A stretch of 64,000 nucleotides of DNA from Hymenobacter actinosclerus (GTDB lineage Bacteria; Bacteroidota; Bacteroidia; Cytophagales; Hymenobacteraceae), in the NCBI RefSeq assembly GCF_900111515.1, contig NZ_FOHS01000004.1:62001-126000 (forward strand). Reading direction: 5' to 3'. Position 1 is the first letter of the stretch. Every line of letters starts with the position of its first letter. Made by a program: the position numbers and the translations under genes. The notes beneath the pieces are model-generated. The model made no database searches. It saw only the letters and a program-made list of their open reading frames with translations, and was not told where the DNA came from. Positions 17,394-26,040 of this stretch are shown here, piece after piece.

Positions 17394-18758
17394 CTAATGG
17401 AGCGTTACGGGTTTGCGAAAAGTGCCGTCGGGGTTCAGCAGCAGCGTGGTACGGTTGTCGCGCAGGGCGTAGCCGCTGGGGTAGCGGACGGCCTGGTCGG
17501 GGTCGAAGTCGGTGGGCAGGGGCGTCGTGAATTTAATGGCCCCGGTTTTAGCATCGAGCACCTGAACCACGGGCGCGCTGCCGTCGGCGGCCGTGGGCCG
17601 GAACCGAATCAGCACCTGCCCGGCATCGGCGTACAGCACCCCCGGCGAAAAGTACAGCCGCCCGGGCGTAAAGTCGCTGAACGACAGCACCCGCGCCCGC
17701 TGCAAGCCGCGAGGCGTGATGAGCACCTTTTTGTGCGGGTCGGCATCGGTGAAGATGCCCGACCCGCCGTAGTCGTCATCCCAACTGAAATCGGGGTCCT
17801 GCTTGGCCCCGCCGTCGTTGTTGAGGTACTGGTATTTGATGAGCTGGAGCTTGTCTTCGGGGTACGTCGTGCTTTTGCCGGTGAACACAAACGTGGTTTT
17901 GGTGGCGCTGTTGGGCGGCAGCGTTTTGAAGCCGCCCTGGGCCTCGTAATACGCCTCCTTGTCGTACACCTGGCGGCTGCGCGGGAAGAAGAATACAGTC
18001 CGGCCGTCGTTGGTGAAAATCGAAAAGCCGTCCCCGTTGCCGTCGCGCACGGGCTCGATGCTGGCCACGCCGAGGCTCAGCTCGGGCTGCCCCTGGAACA
18101 GCGTTTTGGTCACGTCCGTCACCGTATAGGCCGCTTTGTCTACCTGGTAGACTTTGGTTTTATTGGCCAGCAGGTACAGGTCGCCGTTTTCAAAGGCCTT
18201 CAGATCCAGGTTCTTCAGCTTCTGGCCGTTCAGTTCGGTCAGGGGCACAGTCTTCAGCTCCTGGCCGGTGCTGGCGTCGTAGAAGCTGGCGAAACAGGTG
18301 TCCGTCTCGCTCCGGGAATAGCGCCGGGAAGCGCTTTCGTAGCGGCGGCTGCCCGCCACAAACAGCACCGGCTGGCGCTTGGCACTAAGGTACAACTCCT
18401 CCTCCGTCGTCGACCAGCTAAACTTGCCGGAAGGCGCAGCATCCTCATCGTTTCTGCCGCCCGCCACCACCGGCCCATTGCCCGTGCTGACTACGTACGC
18501 AGGGGCAGCCGGCCGGAACAGGCGGGGCAGCACGAACAGCAGCAACAGTACGCCCAGCACCACGCCCGCAATCAGGCCGGGGCGATTGGGCGTGGCTGGA
18601 GCACTAATCCTCCGCTCGGTGTAGTTGATGTTGATGTCGTCGTTGTCGAGGAAGTATTCGGTGCCGCAGCTGTCGCACCGAAAAAAGTCGGGGCGGACCT
18701 CCGTTTTCTGGGTGCTGCCGCATTGCGGGCACTTAATTGCTTTAATCGATTTGGCCAT
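17394..18758 (-). CDS. Zinc-ribbon membrane protein, paralogue 1
   Basis: A 454-residue protein. The start at 18758 (MAKSIKAIKC) is set by alignment with its paralogue at 18879-20228. An N-terminal zinc ribbon (CPQCGS near residues 10-15, CDSCGTEYF near 29-37) is followed by the acidic stretch DNDDININYTER. Then comes one transmembrane helix (AGVVLGVLLLLFVLPRLF, about residues 65-82) and a long beta-rich domain that would lie outside the membrane (LYLSAKRQPVLFVAGSRRYE, GVLYADAGQVLIRFRPTA, AKTGAIKFTTPLPTDF), perhaps a propeller. I know no named family for the second half. It is 2 bp upstream of the SPFH gene. Confidence 0.75.
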   Translation of the reverse strand: MAKSIKAIKCPQCGSTQKTEVRPDFFRCDSCGTEYFLDNDDININYTERRISAPATPNRPGLIAGVVLGVLLLLFVLPRLFRPAAPAYVVSTGNGPVVAGGRNDEDAAPSGKFSWSTTEEELYLSAKRQPVLFVAGSRRYESASRRYSRSETDTCFASFYDASTGQELKTVPLTELNGQKLKNLDLKAFENGDLYLLANKTKVYQVDKAAYTVTDVTKTLFQGQPELSLGVASIEPVRDGNGDGFSIFTNDGRTVFFFPRSRQVYDKEAYYEAQGGFKTLPPNSATKTTFVFTGKSTTYPEDKLQLIKYQYLNNDGGAKQDPDFSWDDDYGGSGIFTDADPHKKVLITPRGLQRARVLSFSDFTPGRLYFSPGVLYADAGQVLIRFRPTAADGSAPVVQVLDAKTGAIKFTTPLPTDFDPDQAVRYPSGYALRDNRTTLLLNPDGTFRKPVTLH

Positions 18759-18783
18759 GCGCAAAAGGGAAAGTAGGCGGGGT

Positions 18784-18875
18784 GCAGTAACGCGAACTTT
18801 GCAGTTCGCGGCCCCGTGCCATTAGCGTCGGTTGAACGGCGCGGGGGGCGCGAACTGCAAAGTTCGCGTTACTGC
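18784..18875. repeat. Inverted repeat, GTAACGCGAACTTTG family, copy 1
   Basis: Perfect 27-bp arms at 18784-18810 and 18849-18875 (starting GCAGTAACGCGAACTTTGCA), with G+C-rich words in the loop. It lies between the two zinc-ribbon paralogues and may separate their transcription. A second member of the same family is at 37930-38014. Confidence 0.9.
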
Positions 18876-18878
18876 TGC

Positions 18879-20228
18879 TCAGGGAATGATGACTGAGGTG
18901 CGGGTGGTGCCGTCGGGGTTGAGCAGCAGGAGGGTGCGGTCGTGGCGCACGATAAAGCCTTTGGGGTAGCGCAGGACCTGCTCAGCCCGGAACTTGTCGG
19001 GCAGCGGCGCCGTGAACCGGATGGCCCCGGTTTTGGCGTCCAGGCTTTGCAGGGTGGGCACCGCGTCGTCGGCGGCCGTGGGCCGGAACCGGATCAGCAC
19101 CTGCCCGGTGTCGATGGCCACCACTTCGGGCGAAAAGTACAGCCGGCCGGGCGTGAAGTCGCGGTACGACAGCAGCCGGGCCTGCTCCACCATGTAGTCG
19201 TTGATGAGCGACTTCTTGTGCGGCTCGTTGCCCGTAAAAATGCCCGCCCGCCCGTAGTCGCGGCTCCAGCTGAAGCGCGCCGGCTCCTGCGGGGCGCCCG
19301 GGCTGCTGCGGTACTTGTAGGTGATAAGCTGGAGCTTCTCGTCGGGGTAGTTTGTGCTTTGGGTGCTGAAAGTGAAACCGGTTTTGAGCACGCTGTTGGG
19401 CCGTAGGGTGGCCATGCCGCCGCGGGCCTTGTAGTAGGCCTTTTCGGTGTATACTTCGTTGATGCGTGGATAAAAGAGCAGGTTGCGACCGTCGTTGGTG
19501 AGCACCGTGAAGCCGTCGTTGAGCGCGTAATGCACCGGCTGAAGCCTGGCCACGCCGCTGCTCAGCTCGGGCTGCCCCTGGAACAGCGTTTTGGTCACGT
19601 CCTGCACCCGGTAGGCTTCCTTGTCGATGGCGTAGAGCCGCTTCTCATCGGCTATTGCGTACAAGTCGCCGCCCTCGAAATCGGCGAAGCGCAGGCTGGG
19701 CGACGACTCGCCATTGAGCTCGGGCAACGCAACGCTTTTGAGCTCCTGGCCGGTTTCGGCCGCGTAGAAGCTGGCATAGCAGCTGTCGCCCGCTTCGGCT
19801 CTGCCGAGGCGCCCGCCCCCCGTTATTTCGTAGCGCCGGGCGCCCATCACCAGCAGCACCGGCTGGCCGCTGGCCGTCAGGTACAGGTGCTCGGATGCCC
19901 CCATCCAGCGGTAGGTGGTATCGGCGGGTTGCTCGGCCACGGGCTCGGGCCGGCCGGGGGCCACGTACACCGGCGCATCGGGCTCAAACAGCCTGGACAG
20001 CAGAAACAGCAGAAACAAAGCGCCGAAGGCAATGGCCGCCAGCTTCTTAACCCGGTCGGGTACGCCGGTCGGCGCGGTCTGCCGCTCGGTGTAGTTGATG
20101 TTGATATCGTCGTTGTCGAGGAAGTACTCAGTCCCGCAATTGTCGCAGCGGAAATGCTCGGGGCGAACCTCCGTTTTCTGCGCGCTGCCGCACTGCGGAC
20201 ACTTGAGGGCTTTAATCGATTTGGCCAT
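18879..20228 (-). CDS. Zinc-ribbon membrane protein, paralogue 2
   Basis: A 449-residue paralogue of the previous protein. It has the same zinc ribbon (CPQCGS, CDNCGTEYF), the same DNDDININYTER stretch, a transmembrane helix (LAAIAFGALFLLFLLSRLF, about residues 64-82) and the same beta-rich outer domain (LYFSPEVVAIDTGQVLIRFR, AKTGAIRFTAPLPDKF). The cytoplasmic ribbon is almost identical between the two, whereas the segment after the helix differs more (a Pro-rich linker here). This fits two outward-facing sensor or ligand domains on one conserved cytoplasmic anchor. It is the first gene of the minus-strand run and is divergent from the SUKH-like gene at 20419. Confidence 0.75.
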   Translation of the reverse strand: MAKSIKALKCPQCGSAQKTEVRPEHFRCDNCGTEYFLDNDDININYTERQTAPTGVPDRVKKLAAIAFGALFLLFLLSRLFEPDAPVYVAPGRPEPVAEQPADTTYRWMGASEHLYLTASGQPVLLVMGARRYEITGGGRLGRAEAGDSCYASFYAAETGQELKSVALPELNGESSPSLRFADFEGGDLYAIADEKRLYAIDKEAYRVQDVTKTLFQGQPELSSGVARLQPVHYALNDGFTVLTNDGRNLLFYPRINEVYTEKAYYKARGGMATLRPNSVLKTGFTFSTQSTNYPDEKLQLITYKYRSSPGAPQEPARFSWSRDYGRAGIFTGNEPHKKSLINDYMVEQARLLSYRDFTPGRLYFSPEVVAIDTGQVLIRFRPTAADDAVPTLQSLDAKTGAIRFTAPLPDKFRAEQVLRYPKGFIVRHDRTLLLLNPDGTTRTSVIIP

Positions 20229-20418
20229 GCAAAAGGCAGTTCTTGGGGCAGCAGCGGGCCCGCGGCGGAAGGAGTACGACTCCCAAAAATTACGCCCCCG
20301 CTATACTTTGGTTATGTTGCCGGCGTAACCGGTGGGGGGCGGCCGGTAATAGCCGCACCCCGAACATAGCACGTTTTCAATCGGCTGAGCCAGGGGCCAG
20401 TCTTTTAGCAATACGGAG

Positions 20419-21030
20419 ATGAACCCTATGACTTTGGAAAGCGCGCTTGCTGAAATCGGCCAGTTCTGGCCTGGCAAAAATCCTTTCGGGTTCGGCCACG
20501 GCGGCGCGGCAGCCCGGCTCGGTGCCGAATACGCTCACCCGCTACCACCCGACTTGATAGACTACCTCAACCGCGTGGCCCCGGCCGAGGACGTTTACTT
20601 TGATACGGTAGGCAACCCGTTGGAGCTTTATGGCCTGTCCCGGTTGGGGGCACGCCAGGACGGCTACAGGTGGAATTCTGTCACCCAACAGCCCATCCCC
20701 GGCTGGAATCCTGATTTCTTTCTGCTCGGCGACGAGGGAGCCGACCCGGTGCTGCTGAACTTGGGGCACCCCGAAATGGGCATTCAGCGGCTCCTGCATG
20801 GGGCCGGCGACTGGGAAGCCGGTGAGGCAATAGCCGATACCGTAGGCCAGTTGCTGCTGTGCGCCGCCGCCCGCCACCACGCCCTCACGGGTTTTGAGGA
20901 AGACCCGATTATCGACGACGATAAGGGCTTCAACCTGGCCCCGCGGGCTGCCGAGTGGCTGTTTCCCCGCCTGCGCCGCTGGGCCGGCGACTACTACTAC
21001 GCCTGGACCGCTGGCTTCGACAATGCCTGA
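20419..21030 (+). CDS. SUKH/SMI1-KNR4-like protein
   Basis: A 203-residue protein with features of the SMI1/KNR4 (SUKH) superfamily: a helical N terminus, PLPPDLIDYLNRVAPAED near residues 41-58, and an acidic strand pair (VYFDTVGNPLELYGLSRLG; PDFFLLGDEGADPVLLNL) where SUKH proteins show W/F-GDG-type strands. The assignment is by pattern only. SUKH proteins act as immunity proteins in toxin systems and as scaffolds elsewhere; no toxin is nearby. It starts the plus-strand operon of the 16-26 kb locus, and a second Met at 20428 is an alternative start. Confidence 0.6.
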   Translation: MNPMTLESALAEIGQFWPGKNPFGFGHGGAAARLGAEYAHPLPPDLIDYLNRVAPAEDVYFDTVGNPLELYGLSRLGARQDGYRWNSVTQQPIPGWNPDFFLLGDEGADPVLLNLGHPEMGIQRLLHGAGDWEAGEAIADTVGQLLLCAAARHHALTGFEEDPIIDDDKGFNLAPRAAEWLFPRLRRWAGDYYYAWTAGFDNA

Positions 21031-21076
21031 TGTTGTTCCAGGGAAGGCCTATCTTACCCGCTAAACCCTTTCTGCT

Positions 21077-21469
21077 ATGCCCCTACTCACCATCCTCGAC
21101 GAAACCGCCAGCGGCAGCATCATCAACCGCCTGGAGCTGGAAATCAGCCAGGAAACCCTCACCGTGCGCGAAATGATTACCCGCCGCGTGCTGGGCGAAG
21201 TAGCGGCCTACAACGAGCGGCAGAACGGCGTGTTCCAGGGCCTGGTGCAGCCCACCGAATCGGAGCGGGCGCTCAACGGCTACAAGCTGCGGCCCACCAA
21301 GCGCATCGACGGCGAGCAGCAGCAGTACCGCGCCCTGGAGGCGTTTCAGCAGAACGGTTTCTTCGTGCTGGTGAACGACCGGCAGGCCGAAAGCCTGGAC
21401 GACACCGTGTGGCTGGGCGACGGGGCCACCGTCAGCTTCGTGAAGCTCACGCCGCTGGTCGGCGGCTGA
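21077..21469 (+). CDS. 130-residue protein with possible beta-grasp fold and C-terminal Gly-Gly
   Basis: An unrecognised protein lying 46 bp after the SUKH-like gene and 72 bp before the DUF4132 gene. The N-terminal half reads LTILDETASG, then NRLELEISQETLTVREMITR, a strand and helix pattern compatible with a beta-grasp. The C-terminal part FFVLVNDRQAESLDDTVWLG, then DGATVSFVKLTPLVGG, follows the same order as the end of MoaD/ThiS ubiquitin-like proteins (VNG...L.DGD.V...PP.AGG), including the terminal Gly-Gly directly before the stop. A central segment of about 45 residues would be an insertion. No E1-like, JAB or sulfur-transfer gene is adjacent. The ubiquitin-like reading is inference. Confidence 0.6.
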   Translation: MPLLTILDETASGSIINRLELEISQETLTVREMITRRVLGEVAAYNERQNGVFQGLVQPTESERALNGYKLRPTKRIDGEQQQYRALEAFQQNGFFVLVNDRQAESLDDTVWLGDGATVSFVKLTPLVGG

Positions 21470-21541
21470 GTTGTGAGGCGGCTCGCCCGTTTTCTTTGCT
21501 TGTTCAACTCCGTGGCCACCCCGGCCGCTCGCTAATTTCCT

Positions 21542-24073
21542 ATGCCCTCTCAAAAAGAAAGCAAGTTCGATCCGGCCATTCTTCAGGACCCCAGCCCCGA
21601 AGCGGTGGAGATGCAGCCGGTACTGGCCGAACTGCTACCGCAGGTACTGGACAAAGATTACACCACCAGACTCAACGACCTGCCCGCCTATCAGGCAGTG
21701 CGAACCCAGGATATGGCCTACCAGAGCCGGCTGGTGCTGGCCCTGGTCGCGGCCCTGGCGCGAGCCAGCAACGAATCGGCCCGGCGCTACGATTACCGCG
21801 TGCGCTGGGTGCTTGATGAGGTGCTGTCGGCACTGCTGCGCACCCGGCTCAGCCTCACCGAAGACGACTACCTGCGCCTGTTTGCCCAGGCGGGCCTCAC
21901 CTTCGGCCGGCCCGGCAAGGTTCGCCCCCTTTATCCCTTTCCCCTGACGCTGGCCATCAACCAGGTGGCCAAGCTGGCCAGGCAGCAGGAGCTGGGCCCG
22001 GCCATGCGCACGTTTTTGGAAGGCCTGCGCGACTACACGGCCGGCACCAACGCCGACGATTTGAAGATTCATCGGAAGATGCATGAGATTCTGGGAGAGG
22101 GCGAGGGAGACCAGGGGGTGCCCGTAGTGGTGTTTGCCGAAGGCGACCCTTTTGGCGTAGCCCTCGGGCAGTTCGTGGCCGATCTTGACCCGGCTAACTC
22201 AGCCACCCGGCCCTGGCTGCAACTGCTGCAACTCTGGCCAAAGGCCACCGCCGGCCAGCCCACCGCCAAGCTGCGCCAGGAGCTGGCCGCCGCCACCGCT
22301 GCCGTAGGGGCCGAGGTTGTGCGCGAGCAGGGCCGGATTTGGCTGGATTTGCTGCTGGCTATGCCCGTGGAGCAGGAAAGCCACACCAGCCACAATTATA
22401 CCTACACCACTTATACCTACCTGCTCGATGCTAACACGGTAGTAGCCAAGGGCCTCGTCTGGACCCTGGAGCCGCTGGCCGACGCGGCGGTGCTGGCCCA
22501 GCTCACGGCGCTGGTGGCCAAATGCTTCCGCAAGATTCCGGGCAAGGGCCCGCTGGCCGTGGGGCTGGGCAACGCCGCCTTGCTGGCCCTGTCGCAAAAC
22601 GGCCTGCCCGGCGTGGCGGCCCTGGCGCGGGTGCGCGGCAAAATCCGCCAGAGCAACACGCAAACGCTCATTGCCAAGTATATCGAGCAGGAGTCGGTGA
22701 AGCTGGGCGTGAGTCCGGCCGAGATTGAGGACATGGCCGTGCCCGATTTCGGCCTCGAAAACGGCCAGCTTACTGAGCAATTGGGCGACTACACCGCTAC
22801 GCTGGAGTTGGTGGCGGGCAAGGCCGAGTTGCGCTGGCAGAAGGGCGACAAGGCTCTGAAAAGTGCCCCCGCAGCTCTCAAAGCCACTCACGCCGACGAG
22901 CTGAAGGAACTGAAAGCGGCCCAGACCAACGCCCAGCAAACCTACTCCGCCCAGCGCGACCGGCTCGACCGCAGCTTCGTGGAAGGCCGCCGCATTGCCT
23001 GGCCCTGGTTTGAGCAGTACTACCTCCATCACGGCCTGATGACCTTGCTGGCCCGCCCCCTCATCTGGCGGCTGTACCAGCCCGATGGCACGTTTCAGGA
23101 CGCAATTTTTCGGGTGGACGCCTGGCAGGACGCGCAGGGCCGGCCGGTGCCCGCGCCGACGGCCGAAACCGAACTACAGCTCTGGCACCCGGTGCTGGCC
23201 CCGGCCGAAGAGGTGCTGGCCTGGCGGCAGCTGCTGGATGGCTGGCAGCTGCGCCAGCCGCTCAAGCAGGCCTACCGCGAGGTGTACCTGCTCACGCCGC
23301 CCGAGGAGCGTACCAACACCTACTCCAACCGCATGGCCGCCCACGTGCTCAAGCAGCACCAGTTCAACAGCCTGGCCAAGCTGCGGGGCTGGCGCTACAG
23401 CCTGCTGGGCGCCTACGACAAAGGCTACGAGTCCGACATGGCCAGCCTGGCCCTGCCCGCGCACAATCTGACGGCCGAGTTTTGGGTGAGCGAGGTGGAT
23501 GCCGATGGCGAGTGGAACGACACCGGCATCTACAACTACGTGAGCACCGACCAGGTCCGTTTCGTGCGCAACGACGAGCCGGTGCCGCTGACCCAGGTGC
23601 CGCCGCTGGTGCTCTCGGAAGCCATGCGCGACGTGGACCTGTTCGTGGGCGTGGCCTCGGTGGGCAACGACCCGCAGTGGCGCGACAACGGCGGGCTGGT
23701 CCAGTTTCGCACCTATTGGGAAACCTACAGCTTCGGCGAGCTGGGGGAAGTGGCCAAAAACCGCAAGCTGGCCCTGGAACGGCTGGTACCCCGCCTCAAA
23801 ATCGGCAGGGTGAGCGAAATCAAGGGCAACTTCCTGGTGGTGCGCGGTACGCGGCACATCTATAAAATCCACCTCGGCTCGGGCAACATTCTCATGGAGC
23901 CCAACGACCAGTACCTGTGCATCGTACCCGACCGCTCGGCCAAAACCACGGGCAGCGCCGACGTTTTCCTGCCCTTCGAGGGCGACGCCGTGCTGTCCAT
24001 CATCCTGAGCAAAGCCCTGCTGCTGATGGAGGACGACAAGATTACCGACGAAACAATATTGCGCCAGCTGTGA
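21542..24073 (+). CDS. DUF4132 domain protein
   Basis: An 843-residue protein. The C-terminal 300 residues carry the features I associate with DUF4132 (as in E. coli YehI and MolR-like proteins): PWFEQYYLHHGLMTLLARPL, IWRLYQPDG, WRQLLDGWQLRQPLKQAYRE, VYLLTPPEE, and further on NRMAAHVLKQHQFNSLAKLR. The N-terminal 450 residues are helical and may form HEAT-like repeats. No signal peptide or membrane segment is seen. The biochemical role of DUF4132 is unknown. It follows the Gly-Gly protein and precedes the TPM-domain gene, all on the plus strand. Confidence 0.8.
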   Translation: MPSQKESKFDPAILQDPSPEAVEMQPVLAELLPQVLDKDYTTRLNDLPAYQAVRTQDMAYQSRLVLALVAALARASNESARRYDYRVRWVLDEVLSALLRTRLSLTEDDYLRLFAQAGLTFGRPGKVRPLYPFPLTLAINQVAKLARQQELGPAMRTFLEGLRDYTAGTNADDLKIHRKMHEILGEGEGDQGVPVVVFAEGDPFGVALGQFVADLDPANSATRPWLQLLQLWPKATAGQPTAKLRQELAAATAAVGAEVVREQGRIWLDLLLAMPVEQESHTSHNYTYTTYTYLLDANTVVAKGLVWTLEPLADAAVLAQLTALVAKCFRKIPGKGPLAVGLGNAALLALSQNGLPGVAALARVRGKIRQSNTQTLIAKYIEQESVKLGVSPAEIEDMAVPDFGLENGQLTEQLGDYTATLELVAGKAELRWQKGDKALKSAPAALKATHADELKELKAAQTNAQQTYSAQRDRLDRSFVEGRRIAWPWFEQYYLHHGLMTLLARPLIWRLYQPDGTFQDAIFRVDAWQDAQGRPVPAPTAETELQLWHPVLAPAEEVLAWRQLLDGWQLRQPLKQAYREVYLLTPPEERTNTYSNRMAAHVLKQHQFNSLAKLRGWRYSLLGAYDKGYESDMASLALPAHNLTAEFWVSEVDADGEWNDTGIYNYVSTDQVRFVRNDEPVPLTQVPPLVLSEAMRDVDLFVGVASVGNDPQWRDNGGLVQFRTYWETYSFGELGEVAKNRKLALERLVPRLKIGRVSEIKGNFLVVRGTRHIYKIHLGSGNILMEPNDQYLCIVPDRSAKTTGSADVFLPFEGDAVLSIILSKALLLMEDDKITDETILRQL

Positions 24074-24195
24074 GCGACGAACCCCTGCCCCCGCAAACTA
24101 TCCAGGATTTGCGAGCTGCCGGGGAGGCCGAAGGGTTGGCTGAGTTCTGGCCGCGCCTGCAGCCGCACTGTCAGTTCAGTATTCGGCTGCTGCTC

Positions 24196-25761
24196 ATGCC
24201 CAGGCTCTACGCCCAACTACTCCTTTGCCTGCTGTTGCCGCTGACTCTGCTGCTCGGCGGCTGCCAGGACAAGCAGCCGGCCGGCCGCATCACGGCCGAC
24301 AACTACCTGACGGCCATTCCCGACCCCAAAAGCCTGGGCGAAACCTACGTGAGCGACCCCGACTCGCTGCTGCAACCCGGCACGGTGGCCGCCCTCAATG
24401 CCCAGCTGTCCGGCCTCGACCAGCGGGGGCGCGCCCATATTGATGTGGTGCTGGTGCAGAGCATCGGCGAAGAAGCGCCCAAGACGGCGGCCACGGCCCT
24501 GTTCAACCAGTGGAAAATCGGCGACAAGGACAAGAACAACGGCCTGCTGCTGCTGCTGGTGATGGACCAGCACCGGGTGGAGTTTGAAACCGGCTACGGC
24601 CTCGAAGGCGACCTGCCCGACGTTACCTGCTTCCGCATTCAGCAGCAGTACATGGTGCCCGAACTGAAAGCCGGGCGCACCGATGCGGCCGTGCAGGCCG
24701 GCGTAGATGCCCTCATTCGCGAGCTGGCCGGGTCGTTGACCACTCCCGCTCTCGTCCCCGATATCCCGCTCGGTCCGGATGCAGAGCTGGCCACGCCCCC
24801 GCCGCCAATGGAGCAGGCCCCTTTGGAAGTCGCTCCCGAAGCCTACCAGATGCAACCCGAGGTAGCTTCGCCGGGCTACGACGAGGACGCCAACCAACTG
24901 GCCGAGCCGGCCCCGTCGTTTCTGGGCCAATGGGGCGGCTGGCTGCTCACACTGGGAGTTCCGGCACTGATTCTGCTGCTGATACTGCGCACTTCGGACC
25001 CCCAAAAGAAGAAGGAGCGCCTCGGGCAGTTTGGCTTCTGGACCTTTGTAATAGCGCTGTTTTCGCTCACCTGGGTGTCGTGGCTGGTGCTGGCCTACGT
25101 GCTGCCGCTGCTGGCGGTGCATGGGTACTTGCTGCACCTCTACCGGCGCACCCGGCAGCCCCAGTGGCAACGCCTGAGCCGGCGGCGGCAGTATCAGCGG
25201 CTACGGCGGACGCACCGCTATCTGGGCTTCACAGCCTACCTGTTCCCGCTGGTGCTGGCCTGGTACTGGCCCTGGCACCGTCGCCGGCTGGCCCACCTGC
25301 GCAACGACCCCTACACCTGCCCCGACTGCGCCCAGCCCATGCACAAGCTCGACGGCACCGCCGAAAAGCCCTACCTCACGGCCGGCGAGCAGACCGAAGA
25401 AATGGTGGAGTCGGTTGATTATGACGTGTGGGCCTGCCCCAATGGCCACTATCTGCAACTGGCCTACGCCAACCCCGACAGCGCCCTCAAGCAGTGCCCG
25501 GCCTGTCACTATCTGACGCTGGACCTCGAAAGTTCCGAAACGGTGAGGGCTGCCACTACCTCCGCCTCCGGCTGGGGTTGGAACAGGTTCCGCTGTAAAT
25601 TCTGCCAACACGAGCAGAAGGCCCGGTTCACCATCGCGCGCAAGTCCGAAAGCAGCTCTTCCTCCGGGGGAAGCTACTCGTCCTCCTCCTCATCCAGCAG
25701 CAGTAGCTCCAGCAGCAGCGGCGGTTCGTCGGGTGGCGGCGGGGCGGGTAGTAGCTGGTAA
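24196..25761 (+). CDS. TPM-domain membrane lipoprotein with zinc ribbons and Ser-rich tail
   Basis: A 521-residue protein. The start at 24196 gives a lipoprotein signal (LLCLLLPLTLLLGGC, Cys near residue 18). The same frame is open back to a GTG overlapping the DUF4132 stop, but that start would bury the signal. A TPM (YgcG/YdjH-type) domain covers about residues 40-180 (DSLLQPGTVAALNAQLSGLD, NNGLLLLLVMDQHRVEFETG, YGLEGDLPD). Hydrophobic segments follow (LLTLGVPALILLLIL; FVIALFSLTWVSWLVLAYVL; FTAYLFPLVLAWYWPW), then several Cys pairs (CPDC, ACPNGH, CPAC, CKFC) forming zinc ribbons, and a tail of mostly Ser then Gly. TPM proteins are membrane partners in YdjGHI-like complexes. Confidence 0.8.
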   Translation: MPRLYAQLLLCLLLPLTLLLGGCQDKQPAGRITADNYLTAIPDPKSLGETYVSDPDSLLQPGTVAALNAQLSGLDQRGRAHIDVVLVQSIGEEAPKTAATALFNQWKIGDKDKNNGLLLLLVMDQHRVEFETGYGLEGDLPDVTCFRIQQQYMVPELKAGRTDAAVQAGVDALIRELAGSLTTPALVPDIPLGPDAELATPPPPMEQAPLEVAPEAYQMQPEVASPGYDEDANQLAEPAPSFLGQWGGWLLTLGVPALILLLILRTSDPQKKKERLGQFGFWTFVIALFSLTWVSWLVLAYVLPLLAVHGYLLHLYRRTRQPQWQRLSRRRQYQRLRRTHRYLGFTAYLFPLVLAWYWPWHRRRLAHLRNDPYTCPDCAQPMHKLDGTAEKPYLTAGEQTEEMVESVDYDVWACPNGHYLQLAYANPDSALKQCPACHYLTLDLESSETVRAATTSASGWGWNRFRCKFCQHEQKARFTIARKSESSSSSGGSYSSSSSSSSSSSSSSGGSSGGGGAGSSW

Positions 25762-26040
25762 GCAGGTGGTGGTTTTGCGCCGGCTAGTAGCCTGATTTTG
25801 AGGCTACTGATTTTTGACTGCCTATCTTGCCGGCCCGGCCCGGCTGCGGCTGGAGCCAAGCTGAGCCGTAAATCGGGCGGGTGGCGCAAACCCGGCGGCC
25901 GGTTTTTCCGTTTGGCTGACTTAGCTGTGGCCAACCGCGAAAACGTCCTGCTCCGTACCGGGAGCTGAAACGCGGCCGGCCGTCATCCGCCGCGTCTGTC
26001 AGGCTTCGCTTTCTCTATTCCGACCTCTACTTTTCGTCTT
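25762..26040. other. Gene-free interval before tamB
   Basis: A stretch of 279 bp with no convincing reading frame. Near its end, TACTTTTC (around 26030) resembles a -7 element but lacks the final G, and no TTG is correctly spaced. I see no long inverted repeat here. Confidence 0.4.

Noticed and set aside
24070-24195. GTG start overlapping the DUF4132 stop for the TPM gene
   Set aside because: It would add 42 residues before the lipoprotein signal. The frame is open, so it could be an in-frame relic, but translation from 24196 is more likely.
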